DNA of 8,129 bases from Candidatus Latescibacterota bacterium (GTDB lineage Bacteria; Latescibacterota; UBA2968), in contig JABIFK010000702.1 of the NCBI GenBank assembly GCA_018650745.1, positions 1-8,129 of the forward strand, written 5' to 3'. Position 1 is the first letter of the stretch. Every line of letters begins with the position of its first letter. This document shows, in pieces, positions 1 to 6,155 of the stretch. The notes under the pieces were generated by a model. It searched no databases, had not been told where the DNA came from, and worked only from the letters and a program-made list of their open reading frames with translations. The translations under genes were made by a program, and so were the position numbers.

Positions 1-824
1 AAGAGCCTGAGCGGAAATTCCGGGGAGACAAAGCGGCAGAACAATTTGTCGTATGCACCATCCTGCCTTGGGGCGTCACCCATAATGCGTATGAGTTCAC
101 TATGCAATTGCCCAAATTTCAGACTCAGATCGGTCAGTTCTGTTCCTCGAACAGCGAAGAATCGTTTTGCCAACGACGCATTAATGCTGGCCATTGAAAC
201 CAGAAAACCCAGTTCTTGTTCATCGCGAAGAGATGCATAGTTGGCCTCTGTAACAAAGAACTGTAGGTCCGCAATGCCCGTAACAATAGATTTTAAGTCG
301 CCGTCAGGTGACAGTCCAGTCTTAACCGCAACCAGATTGGCGTGGGCAGTTGCGAGTCTGGCGTAGTCTTGGCCCGATAGGAAGTTTTTCGACCGTCGTA
401 CGTTGTAGTGTGTGAAACGGCATTGTGGATATTTTCCGCAGGTCTGCTGAAAGAACACATCGATTTCACTTGGCGTGCATTCGCCCCAAGCTGGCAACGA
501 GATTTGGAACGAATCAATACCTAAGTCAATACAGCGTTCTATGCGGGCTTGCACTGTGCTGAGCGAGAGGCTGATCAGGCCCACAGTAGGATGTGCTTGG
601 AGCTGTGTCGTTTCATCGTGGAAAATGCGTACAATGTTATCGAACTGTTGTTCGTTTACCGCATAGCCCTCACCAGCGGTACCGAAGATATAGACGTGAG
701 GGGTTAACTCTGTGACCGTGTGTTGAATCAACCTACGGAATTGTCCTTCATCAAGTTGATAGTTTACGTTCCAGGGCACGCAACAAGTGGCCATGATGAC
801 TGAGGGGTAACGCTTCGCACTCAT
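1..824 (-). CDS. DapA / N-acetylneuraminate lyase family class I aldolase or dehydratase, 3' end cut by window edge
   Basis: I read 274 codons from ATG at 824 to the window edge with no stop, so the C-terminus lies outside. The protein has the features of the dihydrodipicolinate synthase/N-acetylneuraminate lyase superfamily: the GTAGEGYAV stretch (residues 48-56) matches the GTTGE substrate-carboxylate loop, HYN (139-141) supplies the conserved Tyr140, and VAVKTG (165-170) supplies the Schiff-base Lys168. The usual proline after YN is arginine here (YNVRRS), a change from the common YNxP pattern. Family members cleave or dehydrate 2-keto acids such as keto-deoxy sugar acids, N-acetylneuraminate or aspartate semialdehyde condensates, usually as cytoplasmic tetramers. 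The start is supported by GGAG at 835-832, seven bases upstream. Only 12 bases separate it from the stop of the isomerase-like gene, so the two are probably co-transcribed. A catabolic role on a keto-deoxy sugar acid is inferred from context; the substrate cannot be read from the sequence. Confidence 0.9.
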   Translation of the reverse strand, partial: MSAKRYPSVIMATCCVPWNVNYQLDEGQFRRLIQHTVTELTPHVYIFGTAGEGYAVNEQQFDNIVRIFHDETTQLQAHPTVGLISLSLSTVQARIERCIDLGIDSFQISLPAWGECTPSEIDVFFQQTCGKYPQCRFTHYNVRRSKNFLSGQDYARLATAHANLVAVKTGLSPDGDLKSIVTGIADLQFFVTEANYASLRDEQELGFLVSMASINASLAKRFFAVRGTELTDLSLKFGQLHSELIRIMGDAPRQDGAYDKLFCRFVSPEFPLRL

Positions 825-836
825 GGAGAATCTCCG

Positions 837-1730
837 TTAGTATGAAACCGTGTCGGGCAGCTGCCAGCCGCAGTTGTGAATGTGGGCCAAACCGGCATCG
901 TATTGTCGTTCAATCTCGTCGAGGGGCATGTCAAAGTATTCAAATTCTGTTGTGACGTCGCCTTGATAATCGACTCGGTCTAAGGCCTTGCTTAGGTGTG
1001 CAAAGTCTACGGTTCCAGATCCCGGAGTCAACGTTAGAACATAAGGTTTCTTGCCTCGCATTGATGGCCTGATGAACTGATGATGTTGCGCCAGATCTAC
1101 TTGCGGGTTGGCGTCTCGCAGATGGATGTGCCAGAGCCGGTCACCGAGCATGTCCAGATATGCGTCTAAGTTGTAATTGATGACGCCCCAGTGACTGGAA
1201 TCGAGTAACACACCTACATTTGGCAGGTCAACCAGATCTAGGAGTTCCTGCACGCTTTCTGTGGTGTGATGAACCAGGTAGAGGTGTGGCAGTTCTAAGA
1301 TCATTTTCATATTGCAGGTGTGTGCATATTCACCCAATTTGCAGTAGAATTCGGCTGCTGTTTGACGCTGTTTCGCTTGGTCTTCGCGGTCATTTATCGC
1401 GCCAAAGTGCATCGTCATCATAGGGATGCCAACTTCAAGTGCGTCTTCAATCTTGTGCTTGTAGCCGTCGAGAGATTTCTGAATAGCACCCTGTCCATAT
1501 GCATTGGCAGTATCATTGGACCAGTTAAGGGCAATGGGTTTGATATCGTAATCTGCCAAGATCTTTTTGAGCTCTGCTGGCCTGGGGCTGCCAGAGTTGA
1601 AGTGGCAACAGTAACTGCCGAAACTTCCAATTTCAATTTTTTTGAAACCTCGCTTAGCCATACGGGGTAAAGCGTCGTATAGGCTATAGTGCGCGTAGGC
1701 GATGGATGACATTGCCGTTGCTTGTGCCAT
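837..1730 (-). CDS. Sugar phosphate isomerase/epimerase-like protein (xylose isomerase-like TIM barrel, AP endonuclease family 2)
   Basis: This 297-residue protein has the layout of the xylose-isomerase-like TIM-barrel family, which includes IolE, hydroxypyruvate isomerase and sugar 3-epimerases. Metal-binding positions of the family are visible in order: Glu in ILELPH, Asp and His in LLDSSHWG, His in WHIHLRD, and the late Glu in TTEFEY. Such enzymes are cytosolic, bind a divalent metal and act on keto sugars or inosose-type compounds; the exact substrate is not readable. I chose ATG at 1730 because AAAGGG (1745-1740) lies nine bases upstream and the family N-terminus begins soon after. A TTG at 1760 would add ten residues (307 aa) but has no ribosome binding site. 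The gene lies 71 bases after the PL8 stop and 12 bases before the DapA-family start, all on one strand, so it is the probable middle gene of an operon. The first two genes look richer in G+C than the PL8 gene. Confidence 0.9.
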   Translation of the reverse strand: MAQATAMSSIAYAHYSLYDALPRMAKRGFKKIEIGSFGSYCCHFNSGSPRPAELKKILADYDIKPIALNWSNDTANAYGQGAIQKSLDGYKHKIEDALEVGIPMMTMHFGAINDREDQAKQRQTAAEFYCKLGEYAHTCNMKMILELPHLYLVHHTTESVQELLDLVDLPNVGVLLDSSHWGVINYNLDAYLDMLGDRLWHIHLRDANPQVDLAQHHQFIRPSMRGKKPYVLTLTPGSGTVDFAHLSKALDRVDYQGDVTTEFEYFDMPLDEIERQYDAGLAHIHNCGWQLPDTVSY

Positions 1731-1739
1731 GTAGTCGAG

Positions 1740-1745
1740 CCCTTT
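1740..1745 (-). promoter_or_regulatory. Ribosome binding site that decides the isomerase-like start
   Basis: AAAGGG on the minus strand ends nine bases before ATG at 1730. The competing TTG at 1760 has no comparable purine-rich site, so this favours the shorter 297-residue product. Confidence 0.6.
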
Positions 1746-1801
1746 GCAGAAGAAAACCAATAAGAATGTATTGTGAAGCTTTCTATCGGGAAGTGTGTAT
1801 T

Positions 1802-3934
1802 CTAAAAATCAACCGTGACACTCTTTCCTGCATAGACGCCTTGTGGTAAGTCAATCAATACCAAAGTATGATTCTTACTGTTGTCTGGCATTGTGAAAAA
1901 GTTATCACCTTTAGCGTGATATATACCAGAAACTGTTAGTGTTATTCTGCCTAATTTTCTTGAGGGATCGGATACGGATAGTTTCTCGATCTTATTTTCT
2001 TTCATCTTAATCATGGCCATGCCTTGGCTGTCTATTCTGATTTTAGTATCGTCTGCAATTTCAACTTCTCCTGCTTTGTAAAATGCAATTTGGCATATAT
2101 CAAGTTTTGAATGTTTGACACCTTGTATTTCTGAGGTATTCGACAAGATTTCAATGTTGCGATTGGACGCGCTGGTTTCCGTTAATTCTGCTTCTGTCAC
2201 ATTTGGGATCACGATATATTGATAAGAAGCACTTTCGGGTCGCTTCCCATGATCGAACCATAGCATGAATACTTTTTCACTGATGAGTTCATCAGAAATA
2301 TTTTTTTCATCGGTGATGTCCGACCAGCGTCCTTCTTGTATTTGGTTGGATAGATTGATCGTTGCGGGTTCAGGAAAGATATATCCGACTTTGTCTTGGT
2401 GGACCCATTTTACGTTTTCCAATACACGATTGCCTTCGGGCAATGTTTCAACTTTACTATTTTGAGAAACGGTTACGTCACTTTGCATGAGAGCCTGGTT
2501 AATGGTTGTTGATACAGAAGGGATTTCGCTGGGAATATCGCCCGATCTCGATCTGAAACCAAATCGATCAGAGCATATGTCTGTTCCTAGGCAGACATAT
2601 TCCTTATCAAAAAAGAACCAAGATTTCTTTGCCTCTACACCATCATGCGGGCTTTTGAAATCGAAAACAGCAGCGCCATATTGGCCATCGGTAACAGCAC
2701 CTACAAAATCTGTGAGTCCGTTCTTCTGGATTTCTGATGGGGGGTGTAATTCAGGTTTTTGCAGGATGGTGGTGCCTGAAACTTTCTGCCAGTCGTAAAC
2801 GGGCCAAATATTGTGGTATTCATCTCCCTTAAGCATCAGGTAGTTTGTTCCATCGGCTCTGTGGTGTGTTGGTTTTCCGGGGCCATTGTAGGGTTCTTCC
2901 ATATTTCTGTTTCGGGTAGAAAACATTCTTACTGTTGTGTAAAAGTTGGGGCGCTGAAAGACAAAGTGTTCTGTTTGCCAGAAGAATTTGGCAAAAGACT
3001 GTGAGGGTTTGCTTTCGCCTGTTCTTAATTTCATGACCTCTTCCAACTCTTCTTTTCGATAATCCGTACTTTGCAACAGGCGTTCTATTTCTAAGTTGCT
3101 GTGCGGTCCAAACTTTGCCTTGTGTGTAATGCTTCTGTTTGCAACACTCACATCTGAATAAATAGCATAGACTTGTTGTTTGAATATGCCGTCCAAATAG
3201 TAGTCAATGAGGTGATTGATCTTTTCAACAGAAAAAGCATATTCCGTTTTTGCCACATAATAAGACCATTCACCAAAAACATTGGCGTATTTCCCATATC
3301 CATAGGAAGAGGTGTTGTTGACTCTATCGTTCCGATGATGAAAACTGAAATCGTGTTGCATGCCTTTGTTGCCCGTCGTGAATTTTACTTCGCCTTCTAT
3401 GAGTTTTATGATCTCGTTAAACTGCTTTTGTTCATCCCTAAAGAGCAGATTTTTTGCCAGAATGCCCGCAATGACAACTCTGTCGCCACTGGGTCGAGCA
3501 CCCGACGCCTCCATGTGGGCTCTGCCAATAATGGGTTGTCCTTTTTCAACCAGATCTTCTGGCAATTCGTCACCAATAAGCAACATCAAATCGACCAAAC
3601 AGGTAGGGGTTGATATTTGATTGTTGTGCCAATTGTCGCCAAAAAAATCGTTGTCAACCCAATATTTGAATCCCAATGTGATGGTTTCTTTTAGTTTTTC
3701 ACTTTTGAAAAACGCTGAGGATTCATTTTGATATGCTTTTGCCAAGTAAACCAGATCAGACGTGTGTCTTCGTTGTGGGAACCCAGCTGTTCGGGTTAAA
3801 TCTTCATAATTGATGTCCATAAAACAGCCATCTGCATCCATTCTGGAGATGATGGTTTCTACGCGATCATCATCAATTGAAGATTTCATGATTTCAGCAA
3901 CGACTCGATCTCTTATGATTCTAAAATCATCCAT
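1802..3934 (-). CDS. Polysaccharide lyase family 8-like protein (hyaluronate/chondroitin/xanthan lyase superfamily) without signal peptide
   Basis: This 710-residue protein resembles PL8 lyases, which cleave uronate-containing polysaccharides by beta-elimination. The N-terminal half should be the alpha/alpha toroid: residues 100-109 (GDNWHNNQIS) match the NWW aromatic patch, and 195-214 hold the active-site strip with H199/H200, N206/N207 and Y211/Y213. Residues 340-390 match the R-N...DGTNYLML...WPVYDWQKVSGTTI block, and 432-454 (AKKSWFFFDKE..CLGTDICS) match the central beta-sandwich. In the pneumococcal enzyme the catalytic His lies six residues after the strip's Asp and nine before the Tyr. 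Here Arg201 is at that place and H200 is one residue early, so substrate or mechanism may differ. Most PL8 enzymes are exported, but this one starts MDDFRIIRDR with no hydrophobic leader. An in-frame TAA upstream with no ATG between leaves no room for a leader. GGTGGA (3943-3938) supports this start. A cytoplasmic role on imported oligosaccharides is inferred. Confidence 0.85.
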   Translation of the reverse strand: MDDFRIIRDRVVAEIMKSSIDDDRVETIISRMDADGCFMDINYEDLTRTAGFPQRRHTSDLVYLAKAYQNESSAFFKSEKLKETITLGFKYWVDNDFFGDNWHNNQISTPTCLVDLMLLIGDELPEDLVEKGQPIIGRAHMEASGARPSGDRVVIAGILAKNLLFRDEQKQFNEIIKLIEGEVKFTTGNKGMQHDFSFHHRNDRVNNTSSYGYGKYANVFGEWSYYVAKTEYAFSVEKINHLIDYYLDGIFKQQVYAIYSDVSVANRSITHKAKFGPHSNLEIERLLQSTDYRKEELEEVMKLRTGESKPSQSFAKFFWQTEHFVFQRPNFYTTVRMFSTRNRNMEEPYNGPGKPTHHRADGTNYLMLKGDEYHNIWPVYDWQKVSGTTILQKPELHPPSEIQKNGLTDFVGAVTDGQYGAAVFDFKSPHDGVEAKKSWFFFDKEYVCLGTDICSDRFGFRSRSGDIPSEIPSVSTTINQALMQSDVTVSQNSKVETLPEGNRVLENVKWVHQDKVGYIFPEPATINLSNQIQEGRWSDITDEKNISDELISEKVFMLWFDHGKRPESASYQYIVIPNVTEAELTETSASNRNIEILSNTSEIQGVKHSKLDICQIAFYKAGEVEIADDTKIRIDSQGMAMIKMKENKIEKLSVSDPSRKLGRITLTVSGIYHAKGDNFFTMPDNSKNHTLVLIDLPQGVYAGKSVTVDF

Positions 3935-3963
3935 TTGTCCACCAATCGTAAAGGGTATAAAAA

Positions 3964-4113
3964 ATGAAGATGAGGCAGATTGTTTTGTTTATTGGTTTCA
4001 CAATATTGACTTACTGTATTCAGGTTCTCAATCTACAGATGAAAGGAAGCAATTTTACTTTCTTTGGGCGTAAGCCATGGATTGGATTATCAATAAAAAG
4101 AATTGTCTTTTAA
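3964..4113 (+). CDS. Possible 49-residue membrane peptide, unrecognised
   Basis: This ORF encodes 49 residues starting MKMRQIVLFIGF and ending KRIVF. It has AAAGGG (3950-3955) eight bases before the ATG, a good ribosome binding site. Residues 5-24 form one hydrophobic segment after a basic start, as in a signal anchor or small inner-membrane protein. The tail (25-49) is basic and aromatic, with FFGRKPW and SIKR. I recognise no family. It is divergent from the PL8 gene with only 29 bases between the two start codons, so any promoter for it would have to lie in the PL8 coding start. That weakens the case. It may be a genuine small protein, the remnant of a larger membrane protein, or a chance ORF in AT-rich DNA. 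Confidence 0.35.
   Translation: MKMRQIVLFIGFTILTYCIQVLNLQMKGSNFTFFGRKPWIGLSIKRIVF
4002..4031 (-). promoter_or_regulatory. Candidate sigma-70-type promoter for the lyase operon
   Basis: On the minus strand TTGAGA (4031-4026, 5 of 6 to TTGACA) is followed after 18 bases by AATATT (4007-4002, 4 of 6 to TATAAT). Transcription would start near 3995, giving a leader of about 60 bases before ATG 3934. The match is modest and lies inside the small plus-strand ORF, so it remains a candidate only. Confidence 0.3.
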
Positions 4114-4143
4114 GTGCAAGCGCTAATTTGTGTTGTTTATAAT
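4114..4143 (+). promoter_or_regulatory. Candidate rightward promoter with exact TATAAT
   Basis: A perfect TATAAT lies at 4138-4143, with GTGCAA (4114-4119, 3 of 6 to TTGACA) 18 bases upstream. It would start transcription near 4150 and read into the activator remnant and the sensor gene. The weak -35 box overlaps a site with a CG-centred half like LacI-family operators (TGCAAGCGCT, 4115-4124). The perfect -10 box and the flanking inverted repeats are suggestive, but chance is possible in AT-rich DNA. Confidence 0.35.
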
Positions 4144-4154
4144 TACCTGTAATT
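4141..4154. repeat. Inverted repeat AATTAC-CT-GTAATT, possible operator
   Basis: Two perfect 6-base arms are separated by two bases. The repeat overlaps the end of the candidate TATAAT box and the expected transcription start, a common place for a repressor site. No regulator can be assigned from the sequence. Confidence 0.4.
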
Positions 4155-4277
4155 TGGTTCATGTTTATTCATTAATAATATTGGGGACATGTTCCATAAT
4201 CAAACTTTGGAAGAGGATACGCTTCTGAGGAACACTTTAGTACGTCTGCTTATGTTGCCTGTTTGACATGTGGATAA

Positions 4278-4706
4278 AAACAAAGTATTGTTTTGGAGAA
4301 TGCTGAATTTACCTTGAATCGCTTGATTGAGAATCACCGAAAATTACAGCGACTTAAACACCTTGAAGAACAGATTGTGCGACAAAGCTCATTTGAAGGC
4401 CTCATTGGCATCGGTTCCGAAATGCAGGGTGTATTTTCTCTTATTCGTCGTGTGTTCAAAAGCGAAACGACTGTTCTTATTTAGGGCGCAACAGGTACTG
4501 GCAAAGAATTGGTGGCCAAGGCGATTCACAATTTGAGTGGTGTAGATGGGTTTTTACCCATCAATTGTGGGGCATTGCCCGATGACATTTTAGAAAGTGA
4601 ATTGTTTGGGCATGTGGAAGGGGCTTTTATGGGGGCCATTCGGTGCAAATATGGTCTTCAGCTGACATATCCAATTGTTTGTGCTTTGTTACTTATTACC
4701 CGTTAA
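4278..4706 (+). pseudogene. Decayed NtrC-type sigma-54 activator (partial AAA+ domain only)
   Basis: The frame reads through a linker-like helix (ENHRKLQRLKHLEEQ) into the start of a sigma-54 interaction AAA+ domain: FEGLIGIGSEMQGVFSLIRR, then VLI, an in-frame TAG at 4482-4484, then Walker A GATGTGKELVAKAIH, INCGALPDDILESELFGH and GAFMGA. Intact family members have a sense codon (often Gln or Glu) where TAG stands, and GAFTGA where GAFMGA stands; the loop Thr is needed to contact sigma-54. Homology stops after GAFMGA (about 4640) and the frame ends at TAA 4704. Walker B, sensor regions and the DNA-binding domain are absent, and an in-frame TAA at 4275 leaves no receiver domain. Both substitutions can be explained by C-to-T changes. 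The ruin lies directly before a sensor gene, so it was probably once its partner regulator or a neighbouring one. Confidence 0.8.
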
Positions 4707-4710
4707 GGGG
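4705..4710 (+). promoter_or_regulatory. Strong ribosome binding site deciding the sensor start
   Basis: AAGGGG lies six bases before ATG 4717. It overlaps the TAA (4704-4706) that ends the activator remnant's frame. It favours 4717 over the upstream TTG at 4675. Confidence 0.7.
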
Positions 4711-4716
4711 CGGACT

Positions 4717-6099
4717 ATGGTGTTTTTTATTTTATTTCAACTTTTGGGTTTGTGGTATGGCAGCGGTATTGCTGCTACGGATTATGTTCCGCGTCTTGAC
4801 GAGCCCAGTCATATTGAAGTCTTGCCGCCAGTCTGGCGACAATTATGGTTCATAACTGTTATGGCATTGGCGGGCTGTTTGGCCGTTGGTGCGGTCATTG
4901 GTTTACTTTTGCGACAAAATTTTTTACGTAAAATTTCCCGTGAACAACAAGCTTTGCAGAAAATTAGCGATGCCATACAGAGCATGTTGACACACTCAGC
5001 ACTAAATGATGTGGTTCAAGTGGTCCATGATCAATTGATGGCTCTTGAGATCAATTTTCATACGTTAACCATCCACCATGTTCTTGATGCAGAAACCGGA
5101 GCTTGTTTGTCTTATGAGGTGGGAACCTGTAAAAAAGTTGTGCAGTATGAATCTATCAATTTACGTGTGGTGGCCATGTGGCAACATGGTAAAGTGCGGT
5201 ATCGGCCAGATATGTATCTCGATGCGGGTGGTTTGGATCCTCAGAAGTTTAAAAATATAGAGGATCGCATGGGGTGGCCTATTCGAGCAATTTTAGATGT
5301 GCCTCATGCGCGTGGTTTGTTGGCTTTGCACAGTGAGACCTCGCACGGTTTCTCAGATAAGGATATCACATTTGTTGGTCGTGTGGCCGAATATATTTCT
5401 TTAGGCGTTTCTCGTGCGGAAGATATTATGAAAATGGAGGACGCACTTGATTCCGCGCGAAAACTGGCAAATGCTGTGGAGCGCAGCCCTGCTTCTGTGG
5501 TTATTACAAATGTAAACGGCAATATAGAATATGTAAACCCTCAATTTGAAGAGGTCACTGGTTATACGATGGATGAGGTGTTGGGAAAAAATCCACGCGT
5601 ATTAAAGTCTGGCGAGTTTCCACCTGAAGCCTATCAGCAATTGTGGAAAACCATTACGGTTGGTGATGTTTGGCGGGGTGAATTTCACAATAAAAAGAAA
5701 AATGGGAAGCTCTATTGGGAAGCGGCATCGATTTCTGGGGTAAAAAACGATGCGGGGGCAATAACACACTATATTGCAGTGAAAGAAGATATTACAGAAA
5801 AAAAAGAAATGGAAAAAGCGCTTTTAGAAAGTGAACGCAATCAGGTGTTGGTGACAACAGCGGGTGCTGCCGCACATGAAATTAACCAACCGCTCACGGT
5901 TATTTTGGGTTTAACACAATTGTTGATCAGCACCATCCAAGACCCAAAGGTTCGCGAAGATCTGGAATATATAGAACGTGCAGGACAAACCATTAAACAA
6001 ATTGTGGTCAAAATGTCTCAAACGGAGCGATACGAAACAAAAGACTATGTGGGGGGAGCCAAAATTGTTAATTTTGCAAACCATAAAGAGTCAGATTAA
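4717..6099 (+). CDS. Membrane-anchored GAF-PAS sensor ending in HisKA, no ATPase domain
   Basis: This 460-residue sensor has an N-terminal hydrophobic segment (2-20), a short probably periplasmic stretch and a second membrane segment (43-65). A GAF-like domain covers about 85-232 and a PAS domain 250-365 (SPASVVITNVNGNIEYVNP...EVTGYTMDEVLGKNP...VKEDITEKKE). A HisKA dimerisation and phosphoacceptor helix pair covers 372-435, with AAHEINQPL carrying His387. The protein stops 73 residues after His387 with RYETKDYVGGAKIVNF, so the HATPase_c domain with its N, G1 and G2 boxes is missing. It cannot autophosphorylate alone; it might be phosphorylated in trans, accept phosphate in a relay, or be a dead kinase. 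I have an unverified impression that similar HisKA-only proteins with a R-Y-x-T-K-x-Y ending occur in other bacteria, which would argue against recent truncation. It follows the decayed activator and precedes an oxygenase-like gene on the same strand by 56 bases. Confidence 0.88.
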   Translation: MVFFILFQLLGLWYGSGIAATDYVPRLDEPSHIEVLPPVWRQLWFITVMALAGCLAVGAVIGLLLRQNFLRKISREQQALQKISDAIQSMLTHSALNDVVQVVHDQLMALEINFHTLTIHHVLDAETGACLSYEVGTCKKVVQYESINLRVVAMWQHGKVRYRPDMYLDAGGLDPQKFKNIEDRMGWPIRAILDVPHARGLLALHSETSHGFSDKDITFVGRVAEYISLGVSRAEDIMKMEDALDSARKLANAVERSPASVVITNVNGNIEYVNPQFEEVTGYTMDEVLGKNPRVLKSGEFPPEAYQQLWKTITVGDVWRGEFHNKKKNGKLYWEAASISGVKNDAGAITHYIAVKEDITEKKEMEKALLESERNQVLVTTAGAAAHEINQPLTVILGLTQLLISTIQDPKVREDLEYIERAGQTIKQIVVKMSQTERYETKDYVGGAKIVNFANHKESD

Positions 6100-6155
6100 A
6101 TGCTTGTCTGAGCTGTGTCCGTGCTACGTTTTTTTATTAAAAAAGGATAGAGTAA

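Noticed and set aside
1731..1760. Longer isomerase-like start at TTG 1760 (307 residues)
   Set aside because: It has no ribosome binding site, and the ATG at 1730 has AAAGGG nine bases upstream and fits the family N-terminus.
3173..3613. 146-codon plus-strand ORF opposite the lyase gene
   Set aside because: It is the antisense shadow of the well-supported PL8 frame and has no recognisable motifs.
4184..4196. Imperfect palindrome around GGACATGTTCC
   Set aside because: Only ACATGT is truly palindromic; the flanks need a one-base shift, which is common by chance.
4189..4266. 25-residue plus-strand ORF starting MFHNQTLEED
   Set aside because: It is short, shows no family features and could easily arise by chance; the G-run before its ATG is too close to serve clearly as a ribosome binding site.
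4675..4716. Longer sensor start at TTG 4675
   Set aside because: ATG 4717 has AAGGGG six bases upstream and begins directly with the hydrophobic anchor; the extra 14 residues overlap the activator remnant.
6129..6144. T7-ATT-A6 inverted repeat before the oxygenase ribosome binding site
   Set aside because: Only weak A-U pairs with almost no loop; it could slightly mask AAGGA but is more likely simple AT-rich sequence.
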